Shown: positions 22,901 to 33,257 of the stretch, in pieces
How the letters are laid out: each line of letters opens with the position of its first letter
Numbering within the stretch: the stretch's first letter is position 1
Origin: Erythrobasidium yunnanense
Lineage: Eukaryota; Basidiomycota; Cystobasidiomycetes; Erythrobasidiales; Erythrobasidiaceae
Reading direction: 5' to 3'
NCBI GenBank assembly: GCA_001600175.1
Contig: BCJC01000001.1
Coordinates: 3,953,652 to 4,017,651, forward strand
Length of the DNA: 64,000 bases
Program-made: the position numbers and the translations under genes
Notes under the pieces: generated by a model
Told to the model about the DNA's origin: nothing
Database searches by the model: none
The model's input: the letters and a program-made list of their open reading frames with translations, nothing else

Positions 22901-23739
22901 GAGTGACAAGGATAAGGAGAGGGAGAAGGAGCGGTCGGAGCGTCCGCGGGAGTCTGACCGAGGAGAACGAAGAATCGCTGGCGTTAGTGCCAGGCGTGAC
23001 GAGCGTAAAGGCGATGAGGCACGGGATGATAAGCGTAACGGCAAGGAGGAAACCACCACCTCCAATGGCTCAACATCGCACAGAGATCTTAAGCGTGGTC
23101 CTGAAACGGAGGCTCAGGGTAGCAGCAAGGCTAATGCAGCTACCGCTGACGAGCCTTCTGCCAAACGGATCAGAACCGACGAGGTGAGTAGCGAAGGAGG
23201 TGTTTCACCCGTGCCATGCTGATTTGTCCTGGCAGCCCCCTCTCCCGTCGGGGCCAAAAGCAGACCGTATACAGCAGAACCTGCCAGACATCCTGCCCGC
23301 TCGCCCTGCACCTTTGGTCGGAGCCATCGCATCTATCAGAGGGCGTGCCAGCAAGGAACAAGGTATTCGCATAAAGTCTGCTGCATCTGCAGTCTCGAAT
23401 GCCCTCAGTACTGCTCAGGAGCACAATACTCGCATGGAGAGGCAGACGAGAAGCGCCACTCCCGCAACTCCTGCAGAGGCAGCGACTCCGAGAGAATCTC
23501 CAGTCTCTAAGCCTGCTCCTGAACCAGCATCTGCGCCCATCGATACAAAGCCAAAAGAGGAGAAGCCTTCTGGCCTCTTCGGCAGATTAGGACCGCGCAA
23601 TACCAACGCAGATGTTGAGGTGTGTGCTGTATGTTCTGTCTACTAACTCAATTGATCCTGACGGCTCCGTCTAAAGCAGTCCAATCGAAGAAGCTCTTCC
23701 TCCGGGCAAAATCAGCGACGAGGTGGTGGCAGAAGGTAG
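16903..23739 (+). CDS. THO2: THO complex subunit 2 (THOC2 homologue)
   Basis: Scaffold subunit of the nuclear THO/TREX complex, which couples transcription to mRNA packaging and export. Predicted 2,012 residues from 15 exons: 16903-16961, 17038-17344, 17401-17979, 18045-18146, 18200-20023, 20094-20312, 20364-20742, 20800-20993, 21052-21115, 21169-21377, 21428-21606, 21653-22015, 22067-23183, 23236-23619, 23680-23739; every junction keeps phase. Family segments: MLYKQQKFNLSREETEGYSK, IGFFDLDPTRALDIILDVF, RPFDTPRVIGGVW, the FYGEWKDR and HNLAAGNFASL regions, FGRFL-type YGRFLYDCLSDL and FNKWQKKM-like segments. From ~22,050 on, the protein turns into a disordered, Arg/Asp/Glu-Ser-rich tail, likely RNA-binding, ending in RRGGGRR. 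The 57-nt intron 20743-20799 is stop-free and in frame. Confidence 0.93.
22600..22970 (+). repeat. Coding Arg-Asp/Glu low-complexity repeat in THO2 tail
   Basis: Degenerate repetition of GAC/AGA/CGC/GAG codons giving alternating RD, RE and SD dipeptides (RDRERSDRPRES, DRDRDKPRDRED). This is coding low complexity of a TREX tail, not an independent element. It generates long open shadows in other frames on both strands. Confidence 0.8.
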
Positions 23740-23801
23740 CCGTACACTGTTATAAACAGCTACTCTGTGTTGTTGTCTAGCATTCGCTCATTCTAGCGGA
23801 A

Positions 23802-24961
23802 ATGTCACAAAAGCTGGAGGTCTCGCTTCTACCCATTCCCATCCCGTGCTGCAAGATGGTCGTCGCGGCCACCCTGGGCATGTTCATTGTCGACCTGTTT
23901 GAGTTTCCACCTAATAAACCGCAAGTCTCGCCCAAGATAGGCGGAGGAGGCCTCTATGCTTTGGCTGGGGGTGCACGCTTGTTTCTGCAACCCGAAGAGA
24001 TCGCTATGATAGTCGATAGAGGCAGTGACTGGGATCAAGAATGGCAGCAGCAGCTGGACTTGCTCGGACCGTGCTGGATCTTCAGAGACGACAAGACACG
24101 ACTGACGACAAAGGCGCGTCGTGTTTGGCCGCTAACATCCTAACCTCTATCATAGCTGAGTGTTGGCCTACTTAGGATAGGCGAAGGCTACGTATGATGG
24201 CGAAACAAGAGGCTTCGAATACCTAGTACCTCGTGTTCGGCTGTCACCTACAGATCTGGCACCTACGCGAGCTGCTCGTCCAGATTACCTTCACTTCGTC
24301 TGTTCCCCTACGCGAGCGCTTGAAATTGTTGGAGAAGTCGATGCGCTAGGATGGACAGATACCAAGCTCGTATATGAACCCATTCCCTTCTGCTGCATCC
24401 CGAGCGAGCTTCCTGCGTTGCGCCAAGTACTGCCTCGGATACACTACTTTTCCCCAAATCATGAAGAAGCTGGGACATTCTATTCACTCCGAGTAGAAGA
24501 GCTTTCGGATGAAGACAAACTCAAAGAGATAGAGCGTCTTGCTGAGGTCTTTTTGGACGAAGGCGCGATGAATACGGTCATCGTTCGCAGCGGGAAAGCA
24601 GGAGCATACGTCAAACAGAGGAAAGGCAATACGAGCACCGAGAACGGTGTCTGGATTCCTGCATACTACAGCTCGTCGGAGAAGGTTGTAGACGTTACTG
24701 GCGCTGGCAATGCTTTCCTGGTGAGCTTTCTGAAGGAAGCAACGTATAGCAATCTGCTAATGCATTCTGCAGGGCGGTCTGATAGCTGGTCTATCTCGAG
24801 AAGATGGCGACATAGAAGCAGCTGTTCTATATGGGTCTGTAGCTTCGAGCTTTACGATAGAACAGTACGCGCTGCCGCAACTGGGGCCAGATGGTCTGTG
24901 GAACAATGAAAGTCCCATGAAGAGAGTGGCCGAGATGCGTAAGAGGCTTTCACTTCCGTAG
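23802..24961 (+). CDS. PfkB-family kinase, MAK32-like
   Basis: Ribokinase/PfkB-type carbohydrate kinase fold, ~349 residues. Exons 23802-24122, 24181-24720, 24773-24961. Visible landmarks: LGMFIVDLF at the N-terminus, GGGGLYALAGGARLF (substrate/lid region), a central YFSPNHEEA, and the PfkB signature VVDVTGAGNAFLGGL rebuilt exactly across the last intron, with the catalytic Asp/Gly/Ala/Gly loop. The overall layout resembles fungal MAK32 proteins, whose substrate is unknown. The first junction is uncertain: donor GTTTGG at 24123 and acceptor at 24180 (or 6 bases later) both keep phase. A second possible start, MVVAATLGMF at 23856, is also plausible. The gene begins only 62 bp after the THO2 stop. 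Confidence 0.82.
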
Positions 24962-25048
24962 TTAGTCGTTGTTGTCGTTACGAATTCCGCGTGCAAAGAG
25001 ATCTGCCTGCGCGATACTCTTCTTCTCTTGCTACCCAAATCAGCCAAC

Positions 25049-25925
25049 ATGTAGGTGTACGTCTACTTGCTGCATTACACAAATGCTGATTGCCCTCCAG
25101 GCGCCCTCTAACTGAAGAAGAGACCAAGGTAGCTAGACTTGTCGTTTTTTGCAAGTCTCGTGCTGAAGCAGCTGCAAATCTTTACAGACGCTTTTCGGCA
25201 AGCTCGCCAAGTATGTTGGACCGAATCGTACGCTCTGCTTGTCATCTATACGCTGGGATTCAAGCTTACGCGCAACCTCAGTCGTCCATCTCATCGACCG
25301 GCCCAATGACCCCTACTGCTTTCGACTTCGTATGCCCTTGAAGATTACGAGAGTGGCTTTTTCCCAGCTTATAATGGCCTCATTGCAGACAAGGACCGAG
25401 TATACTACGTCTCGGAAGCCATCATGAAGCAAGCGACCAGTATAGCTCGACCAAACTTGGCCATGCTCGGTACATGTCTTGGAAAGTTCAGCAAGACACG
25501 CAAGTTTAGACTGCATATCACATCTTTGGATTGGCTGTCAAAGTATGCCAAGTACAAGGTATGTGCACTGAGCTTCTTGCTTAAAGACAATCAATTGATT
25601 GTACTTTCTGCAGGTCTGGATCAAGCCGAATGGAGAGATGCCTTATCTATATGGAAACCATGTCGTGAAAGCGCATCTAGGTCGTATCACGGAAGATACG
25701 CCAGAGCACCAAGGCGTTGTCATCTTCAGCATGAATGACACGCCTTTGGGCTTCGGAGTGACTGCAAAGTCTTCAGTAGACAGCAGGAAGTTGGATCCAA
25801 CCGGTATTCTCGTATACAACCAAGCGTAAGTACAGTCTATAACAGCAGACTACCCTTGAACGATTACTGACTGAAATTCTAGCGATATCGGGGAGTATCT
25901 ACGAGACGAGAACGAGCTTTTCTAG
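25049..25925 (+). CDS. NIP7: 60S ribosome biogenesis protein NIP7
   Basis: PUA-domain protein needed for 27S pre-rRNA processing and 60S subunit export; 180 residues, the length of yeast and human NIP7. Exons 25049-25050, 25101-25128, 25188-25227, 25282-25329, 25389-25558, 25614-25825, 25883-25925. Nearly the whole protein matches the family: [102 protein letters not shown]. The start codon is split: AT ends exon 1 and G opens exon 2 across a 50-nt intron. No other in-frame ATG gives the conserved N-terminus. Only 87 bp separate it from the upstream kinase gene. Confidence 0.95.
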
Positions 25926-25990
25926 AAAATATGTGTATGCGGTTGTCTACTTTGTTGTTATTAGAACATCGCAATTCGCTCAAGCCAGAA

Positions 25991-27527
25991 TCACTGGTCT
26001 AATTCCTTCATCACGCCGTCCAGAACGTCTACCGCTTCATCGATCTCCTGCTGAGAGACTATCAAGCTAGGAACGAAGCGCAATGTATTCCTGCCGCATG
26101 TGAGGATGAGGACACCCTTCTCCCTGCACTTCTCAGCGATCTTGCCGGGAAGGTGTGCATCTGCCAGGGGAAGACCAAGCATAAGTCCGCGACCCCGGAC
26201 ATCTGAGGGAACAAGCGAAGGATAGCGCGAAGCTATATCCTCGAGACGCTTGCGCAGGTGTGAGGCTACGGTGTTGACATGCTCCAGGAAAGGTTGTTGC
26301 GTGATGCGGCCGACAACGTGATGCGCTACTCTGGTCTGCAAAGGAGCGCCGCTGTATGCTTACTTTAGCAACTTGTCGCATCGCATATGTATAGGTCGCG
26401 CTCACCCAAAAGTCGTACCGTGGTCACCCAACTTGATGACATCGGCTACCTTGTCCTTCATCATGATCGCACCGATGGGAATTCCGTTTGCTAGCGGCTT
26501 AGCCATCGTAATAATATCGGGGTGGCAGTCTTTCGGGAACCAAGAGTGCGCCCACAGCTTGCCTGTCCGAGAAAGACCGCACTAGATAGAACTCGTAGTC
26601 AGCTCCGGCGCTGACTTACCTGTGGAATTGATCTTACCTGTATTTCATCGTATATTAGGAGCGCACCTACTTCGTCACAGCGCTTGCGAACCGCCCGTAG
26701 CCATTCTTCCGTTGCAGGCATGATGCCGCCTTCGCCTTGTATGGGTTCAATGATGACTCCGCACGTCTTCTCCGTTATTCTTGTGTTGACACTGTCGATA
26801 TCATTGAACTCTCCTTCGACAAAGCCAGGCAGGAGAGGTGCGAAAGGTGCTTGATATTTCGTTTGCCATGTCGCGGACAACGCGCCGAACGACCGCCCGT
26901 GGAAGCCTTCGCCGTAAGAGACTACTTCATGCTTCTCTCCGGATGGATCGACATGCTTGCCGTATTTGCGGACGAACTTTAGTGCACCTTCATTCGCTTC
27001 GGTGCCAGAATCTAGAAAGTCAAGCAAAATGAACTGTTGTTGAAATGGACTATATGGCACGCCTTACTTGCGAAGAAGACTTTCAGACCACTGCTGACCG
27101 CCTCCTGCGCAGCTTCTGTTATATCTTCTGATCTTGCAGCATGACTTGGCTCAAAACCTAGTCCTCCGTTCTTCTTTGTTTCTTCTATGAGCAGCTTCGC
27201 CGTTTCGCCGCTCCACAAGTTATGGAAGAGGTTGGAGCAATGGACTAGGTGTCGACTCTGTTCTTCCAGCACTTTCGCGACGCCCTCATCAGCATGACCA
27301 AGAGCATTGACAGCGATGCCGGCAGTGAAGTCTAGGTATTTCCTGTCTTGCGTATCGTAGAGGTACATTCCCTTGCCATGCGAAAGCACAAAAGCCGGGC
27401 GAGCATAGGTGTTGAGGACATACGCTGAATGCGACGCTATCAGACTTTGGACAGCTTCTGGTGTCTTGAGGTCGGCTGGCGCGCTACGCAGAACACGCGC
27501 TGTAGAGAAACGGCGTACTGCCCGCAT
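25991..27527 (-). CDS. ARG8: Mitochondrial acetylornithine aminotransferase
   Basis: PLP-dependent class III aminotransferase of arginine biosynthesis in the mitochondrial matrix; 456 residues. Exons 27068-27527, 26638-27011, 26406-26581, 25991-26351. The N-terminus [14 protein letters not shown] is an Arg-rich, acid-free presequence. Motifs: [67 protein letters not shown] and [14 protein letters not shown] with the PLP lysine near residue 306; the C-terminus has RGRGLMLGL and [16 protein letters not shown] second GTAAGT donor lies 18 nt downstream of the one used after exon 2 and would add six residues in frame. It lies between convergent NIP7 and a divergent hypothetical gene. Confidence 0.95.
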
Positions 27528-27931
27528 GGCTCGAAATGCTCAAAGTCGTTCTGGTCTCAAGCGGTCTTCAAGATTTCCGGCAAACGGTGTCTTCAATCTG
27601 ACTCGGTTACCTGCTTCAGATCTCATCGTTCTCAACACCTCACAGTGCTCGCAGATATCCTTGAGAATGCTGACCGTGTTGAGGCCTCTAGCCGGAATCT
27701 TGCGATTCATTTTCTGACCAACTTGAAAGCAGTACAATCTGAATCGGGGTGCTTTACCGACTGCTGATTAGCTGCGACTTCCAATGCCGTCATCTGGCCG
27801 GGTCCGCATGGCCTAACCCCCTTGTTCGGTGTCCTCAGCTCCCTTTCCGACAGCAACCTTGGCTCCTCGACGCACTGAGAGAGGGTGTTTACCCCGACAG
27901 CAAGCTCAGGACATACCAATTGTCTACAAGG
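27528..27931. promoter_or_regulatory. Divergent promoter region of ARG8 and the hypothetical gene
   Basis: About 400 bp between two divergent starts. The plus-strand frame of the hypothetical gene is open upstream to about 27749 but lacks supporting sequence, so the spacer is read as shared promoter and leaders. No specific operator could be named. Confidence 0.45.
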
Positions 27932-28573
27932 ATGGCCACCATCGACAAAGCCGCTCTTCGAGTACCCGAATCTGGCGCAAACGCCGGCAAGACTTTGCAA
28001 GAAAGACGATCGTATCGTGGCCTGAGCCAACCTATCGGCTTCGAGGACACGTCTACACCGCGAGATGAAGCTGCACGGGCACTGTACGCCTCTGGGGATG
28101 TTGCTCAGAGCGTAAGACTACGCATATTCGATACCCTTATCTACATCGAAAGCCCTGCATGGACCGAAAGCGAAGCAAGCATCAAAGCTGCATTTGAAAA
28201 TCTTGGAGAACTAGCCTTTAGGCGCACTATAGTGGATTGTCGAGACGCCATAGGCCAGCGCTTCGAAGGGTACAAGGACATCGAGGACCAGCTGTTGATG
28301 ATCGAATTCATCGCTCATTCGGTCGCCAACCATGCAAATCTCTTTGCGCCGTCAGGACCTCTGCATGCATGGCTCTTCAAGAAGCGCAAGCTATTCAGCC
28401 GAAGTTTGATCAAGCCCGACGCCGTTGACCTGAACTTGTCATGGTACAATCGCCGAGACATACTGCATTATATGCGAAGTCTAGAGCATCTCATCAAGAA
28501 GCAGCACGGGCAGGCGGAGGGCGTTCTTACTCGTATGAAGCGGACGAGAAGCGGGGCTGCCAGACGTCGGTAA
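27932..28573 (+). CDS. Hypothetical protein
   Basis: A single 213-residue open frame starting MATIDKAALRV. It is soluble and mixed alpha in appearance (GDVAQSVRLRIFDTLIYIE, LLMIEFIAHSVANHANLF), with a very basic C-terminus (RMKRTRSGAARRR) that could serve as a nuclear signal. I do not recognise the family. Codon usage and length without stops look real. The in-frame extension upstream to 27749 is less likely because it is Cys/Pro-rich and lies in the divergent promoter of ARG8. It converges on the next gene with a 70-bp spacer. Confidence 0.6.
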   Translation: MATIDKAALRVPESGANAGKTLQERRSYRGLSQPIGFEDTSTPRDEAARALYASGDVAQSVRLRIFDTLIYIESPAWTESEASIKAAFENLGELAFRRTIVDCRDAIGQRFEGYKDIEDQLLMIEFIAHSVANHANLFAPSGPLHAWLFKKRKLFSRSLIKPDAVDLNLSWYNRRDILHYMRSLEHLIKKQHGQAEGVLTRMKRTRSGAARRR

Positions 28574-28643
28574 GCTGTAGCAGTCCGTGTAGCTTTCTTC
28601 TTCTGTATGTCCGGCTGCCTCTGTGCATAGCACAACTCGGATA

Positions 28644-29303
28644 TCATTCCAAAGACAGTCCTTCTTTGGCAAACATAGCTTTGAGCCACTTTTTGGGTAC
28701 TCCACGTTGTTTAGCTTCAATCACAGCAGCTTGCAGCCGTGGACGGTACCGCTCTGTCATCCGTCCAAGTCCTGTAGCTACCTCGTCCACGTAGCACAAA
28801 GCCTTGGCCGTTCCTAAGGCAAAATCAGGTTGCCTACGAAGAATCTCCATGATCTCGACATCTAAGGTAAGCTTGTTGTACGAGCATCTGCCCTGCTTGT
28901 GGTGTCTGATATGTCGGTTCTCTGTCCCGGCGGGACCACGCTTGGCAATTGAGTAGCCTTCGCATTCGTCAAGACGGGCGATCTCCGTCGAGTTCAGGCT
29001 GTAGAGGAGTCCCCAGACTTCGCCAGATGGGACATCACTGATCAACTTCATCCGCTTGCCATCGTTCGTCAATGGGCCAGGAGGGAGTATGCCCTGATTG
29101 GCCGCATTAGACTGCTTACGAGCCGTCGGTACTGGCATGATGTTGGCATAACCTCTATTATTGATGAACCAGCTAAAGTTGTCTAGCTTGGCGATAGCTA
29201 TAGGTCTGTAAGTCTTGCTTCCATTCCGATACAGGCCCTCGAAGCGCCTGGTGAGCTGGTCGCTGCACATATTGCTACCATAGGCGAAGTAGAGCGTACG
29301 CAT
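28644..29303 (-). CDS. Gamma-glutamylcyclotransferase-fold protein
   Basis: Intronless 219-residue protein opening with MRTLYFAYGSNM, the substrate-binding loop of the GGCT/AIG2-like fold. The segment LYSLNSTEIARLDECEGYS contains the conserved Glu that acts as general acid/base in active members. This length and a C-terminal VATGLGRMTERYRPRL segment suggest a fungal subgroup whose substrate is not known; members can act on gamma-glutamyl-amino acids or glutathione-derived peptides. It lies tail-to-tail with the hypothetical gene and downstream of ERG4 on the same strand. Confidence 0.82.
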   Translation of the reverse strand: MRTLYFAYGSNMCSDQLTRRFEGLYRNGSKTYRPIAIAKLDNFSWFINNRGYANIMPVPTARKQSNAANQGILPPGPLTNDGKRMKLISDVPSGEVWGLLYSLNSTEIARLDECEGYSIAKRGPAGTENRHIRHHKQGRCSYNKLTLDVEIMEILRRQPDFALGTAKALCYVDEVATGLGRMTERYRPRLQAAVIEAKQRGVPKKWLKAMFAKEGLSLE

Positions 29304-29640
29304 TCTGCAGAGCGTCTACAGCTGGACGAGTGGTGGTAGTAGAGGCGCAATCTGTGCAGACTAGCTGCAGCAGGTGAAGATTGCTGTCAAGGCGGTGTCT
29401 GTTGCTTGACGGGTGTGGTTACGATACTTGGCGATTAGCTTGTGAAAATGTTAGTATTCAGTGAGCTGAGTCTGATCGACTTTCATGCGGTCGCTGCCCT
29501 GATTCCGCATTGTGTGCGACGCAGTACAATCCGCAATCCACTGACCAAAAAGCCTCGTAGTTTTTGTCCTATGATTAGGCAGACATGATGCTGCATTCGT
29601 AGTCTTGTTATGCATATCGCCGCTGTCCGCTGCACCGACA
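29304..29640. other. Intergenic region between ERG4 and the GGCT-like gene
   Basis: About 340 bp separating two same-strand genes. It should contain the ERG4 terminator and the promoter of the GGCT-like gene. No further feature was seen. Confidence 0.4.
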
Positions 29641-31493
29641 CTACCAGATTCCAGGTATGAATTTGTATGGCACGACACGCATGTACTCTGTAGAGCCCAC
29701 GTCAGGTTAAATCTCCTGGCTTTGTACTACAGAGCTGTACATACCCTCCCAGTCTTTGCCGTACTTGCGATGACATCTGCGGACGAAGTGGAATGCCGTT
29801 GTAAGCCAAAGGCGCCAAGAGCGTCTTAATCTGCTCGAACGAACCTCTCAAAGTCTCTGCCAGTTCTGTGAAGAAGGACAGCCAGGAAGAAGACAGGGTA
29901 GTAGAAGGTGATCGGCGTAACAAAGCCCGCGCAGACGGCCCATGTAAAGCTTTGCACCATGTCTGCGGTGTAGTTTGGCTTGCGAGCATATGCCCACCAT
30001 CCATCGATGAGCAGCTTGTTGCCGTGTGCAGTCTGTATGAACTTGGGGTTCTTGACTTCGGAGCCTGGAAGATGAGGAAAAGCCTTGCGAACTCGGGTGT
30101 TGCCGTCCTGAGCCATCTTGAAGCGGGACTTTTGGGCCATAGAGGTGTCGAAGCTGAACAGAACAGGCAAGTCAGTCGCAGTCATAGTACTCAAGGCCGG
30201 TGCGAAGCATGTACACATAGTAGGCTACGAGCAGAGTCACGTAGAGGAGGATGTTCGCCCAAAGTGGGAAGCGGTACATTTCTGGATCGTGAGTCGCCAT
30301 AAAGACGACAGGGTACGAGTATGTGAAGGGAACGCCCGCGAGGTTCCAGAAGGACAGAAGCCAGCCGAACTTTTCGTAGACCATGTCCCAAGTTTGAGGG
30401 ATCAAATCTTCGCCTTTTGCGCAAGCATTGGTGTATAGACCAATAGCGAGGACAGGGAAAGCCTGGTTGGCAGACACATAGCCATATGTATCGTACTGCT
30501 TAGCACAGCCCGCGAGCGCCATGAGGGCTAGCAGAATCCACGGGATACGGACTTCACACCACATCTTGACATCGATGTTGCCCATTCGTGGGTTGAGAAC
30601 TGCTCCGGCAAAGTAGTCGTAGATGACATTGCCGCTCATACGGATAGGCTGTCCCAAGGTTACTCCGATCATGTAGCAGACGGCAGCTACGTTCGGAAAT
30701 GTGTCAGCTCCTCACAGATTGTTGCACCAGGTATAAAGCTACCTAGCAGGAAGCCGCTTATGATAGCCCAGGTCATCATCTCGCCAAAGTGGTCAACAAT
30801 AAGGCCTAGATTGAGAATGCCGGTGAAGTGCAGGGTCGCAGCGGTAATCAGAGTGATGTACCAGCATCCTAGAGCGTTGCAGTTGTAAGGCAGTCTCTTT
30901 CCTTTGAGCGATGGTACTGGAAGGCCTTCTTGCTGATATCCTGGGACGATAGCAGCCAGGACAAGCTGAAAAGCTACCAAGCCGAGGTACAGCTCTGCAC
31001 CACGTCGCGAAGGAGCAGCGTGCTGGAAGAAGATATGTTAGCATTGAAGGCTTTTTACGCATGCTGCCAGAACGCACCTGACGAGCCAGCTCTGCAAAAA
31101 CAGTCACGAAGCCTTTGATATCTTCAATGGAGAATGAGTTGGGACCTTGTAGCTTGCCATCGTAGAACACGAGACAGGCCCAGAGGTAGTACATAAGGGG
31201 AGGAAAACCCAGCATCATGGCAGTAACCCCGATGGGTCCGCCAAACTGTTACGAGGGCGTCAGAACTGGTCCTCTTTAACAGCATATACATGCATGAGTA
31301 CCTCGTATTCATGGAAGACGTCGTCTGTCGAAACGCTATCTGCTTTTGGGCCCAAGCTCTCGTCCTAAACCGCGTGTTTTTCAGCCTTTCTTTCGCGAAC
31401 GATAGCTGCGACGCAGTATACTTTGGTAAGAGCTTGTCCTTTTGTGCTGCCATTTGCAGCTTTTGCGCTGGCGGCCTTGCGCTGGGTCGCCAT
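29641..31493 (-). CDS. ERG4: Delta(24(24(1)))-sterol reductase
   Basis: Last enzyme of ergosterol synthesis in the ER membrane; 480 residues. Exons 31422-31493, 31302-31364, 31078-31245, 30743-31022, 30215-30686, 29845-30153, 29745-29776, 29641-29687, all in phase. Family segments: FGGPIGVTAMMLGFPPLMYY, LPYNCNALGCWYITL, SGNVIYDYFAGAVLNPRMG, QAFPVLAIGLYTNACAKGED, PQTWDMVYEKFGW, YVFDTSMAQKSRFKM, GWWAYARKPNYTADMVQSF, and the sterol reductase tail GRDFERCHRKYGKDWEEY ending in YKFIPGIW. Several hydrophobic membrane segments are present. The start at 31493 was chosen because only this frame joins exon 2 in phase. It shares a short divergent promoter with the quinone reductase gene. Confidence 0.95.
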
Positions 31494-31646
31494 TTTTCGA
31501 TAAGTCCGCGAGAAGCAAACAAGGAACGCGAAATCGAACGATTCGGACGCGAAGCCTCAGCAATGATCTCGAGACGGTTTCTATTACGTTTGCCAGGTTC
31601 TTGCGTCCTAGCCAAGGCGCCTTACCAGATAACGCGGCCTGCCTTC
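31494..31646. promoter_or_regulatory. Divergent promoter of ERG4 and the quinone reductase gene
   Basis: About 150 bp between divergent start codons (longer if the quinone reductase starts at 31737). Both transcripts must start within or near this spacer. No named element was recognised. Confidence 0.45.
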
Positions 31647-33174
31647 ATGCTGATTGCACCTCGTGCTCGCATACTGACAGCAGCTTCGCGCATATCCCTG
31701 CTAACAAGACATACTAATCCTAACCACGCGAGAAGGATGGCTTCAACGAACATTCCTGAGCGCATGAAGGCTATCCAGATCCACGAGCAAGGCGGTCTCG
31801 ATGTCATGAAGCTTGAAGAGATCCCTACGCCGAAGCCTGCAGCCGGACAGATTCTACTCAAAGTAGAATATGCTGGGTGAGGTGTATGAGACATCGGTAG
31901 GCTGCTGAAGCTGACCGAGGTGCCATCCGTACCTGCCCGGCTACTACCCCACCCTCCAGTGTCAACTTCATCGACACATACAAGGTGAGTAGATGTGGTC
32001 GGATGAGTGCCCAATGCGATAGTGTTCTGATAGGTGTCTCCAGAGAGGCGGTATATACAAGGTCGAGCTTCCTTATGTGATGGGGCACGAAGTGCGTATG
32101 TCAGCATCCTAGACTGGCTCTAGCTTATACAATACACCACGACAGCCCGCTGGAAACGTCGTTGCAGTCGGTGAAGGTGTCACAGACTTCAAAGTCGGCG
32201 ACAAAGTTGCCGTGAGTAGGTTGGCAGTGCGAACGGTAATCACTAAGCTTATAAATATACTTATGTAGGCATATACTGGAGGTGGAGGCTTTGCAGAATA
32301 CTGCATAGCGACCGAGAAGCAAGTTGTCAAGCTGCCCGAGTCTGTCTCTACCAAAGATGGGGCTACTGTCCTTCTGCAGGGCTTGACTGTCCTGACTATG
32401 ATTCGAGAGGCGCATGAAGCCAAGAAAGGTCAATATGTCCTGGTGCAAGCGGCTGCTGGAGGTGTCGGACTGTTACTCTGCCAAATGTGAACCCTACTTC
32501 GCCAGTTGGGTTTCAGGTTTACTGACATATCTGCACTCCAGGCTGTCGCACATCGGTGTACATGTCATAGGCACGACGTCCACCCAAGAAAAGGCAGATC
32601 TCGCCAAAGCGCACGGAGCCGAGCATGTCATTCTATATTCTGCCGATACTCTCGACGAAGTAGTCAAGAAAGTCAAAGCGCTCACACCAGATGGCGAAGG
32701 TGTACATGCCGTTCTTGACGGTGTAGGCAAAGATACCTGGGAGAGCAATTTCGAAGTCGCACGCCGGAAAGCTACACTCGTCACGTTTGGAAACGCTTCG
32801 GGACCTGTTCCTCCATTTGCTCCTCTCAAGCTGGGTGCGAAGAACTTAAAAGGTAAGCCTACCCGGACTTTGGTGCAACTGCATACTGACTGATCAATCG
32901 TATCGTGCCAGTCTGTCGCCCGGTATTGAACAACTACGTCGCAACGAAAGAAGAGATGCAAACATATTCGAATGAGCTGTTCGAGCTATACGCAAAGGGC
33001 GCCTTCAAACTTCAGACATGGAACGACGGCTATCCTTTTACAGCAGAAGGCATGAAGCAGGCGCATGACGACCTGGGTACGTAAAACTAGAAAAAGTGAT
33101 AAAACAATGATTAATACTGATTTGTGACTACAGCCAATCGCAGAACGACGGGAAAGCTCATCGTGAAGATGTAG
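31647..33174 (+). CDS. Zeta-crystallin-like NADPH:quinone oxidoreductase
   Basis: Medium-chain dehydrogenase/reductase of the quinone oxidoreductase (ZTA1) type, ~367 residues. Exons 31647-31876, 31960-31984, 32044-32091, 32146-32211, 32269-32486, 32542-32852, 32912-33076, 33134-33174. Motifs: MKAIQIHEQGGLDVM, GVNFIDTYKRGGIYK, VMGHEPAGNVVAVGEGV, LLQGLTVLTMI, and the nucleotide-binding QAAAGGVGLLLCQM with IGTTSTQEKADLA. The family lacks catalytic zinc ligands and reduces quinones with NADPH. The N-terminus from 31647 is Arg-rich and acid-free, like a mitochondrial presequence, while ATG codons at 31737 (MASTNIPER) and 31764 would give cytosolic forms. One internal exon is only 25 nt. Confidence 0.93.
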
Positions 33175-33257
33175 ACCTTGAGATAAGCCAGATAATCATT
33201 AGACCTACCGAGACATCAGAACAGCTGTCAAGATAAAAGAAATTACGTACATGTGCG

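Noticed and set aside
22600-22970. RD/RE repeat as a separate repetitive element
   Set aside because: It is in frame, continuous with flanking THO2 coding sequence and typical of THOC2 tails.
22282-23187. Plus-strand open frame of ~300 codons overlapping THO2
   Set aside because: Out-of-frame reading of the Arg/Asp/Glu repeat; the THO2 frame fits splice phase on both sides.
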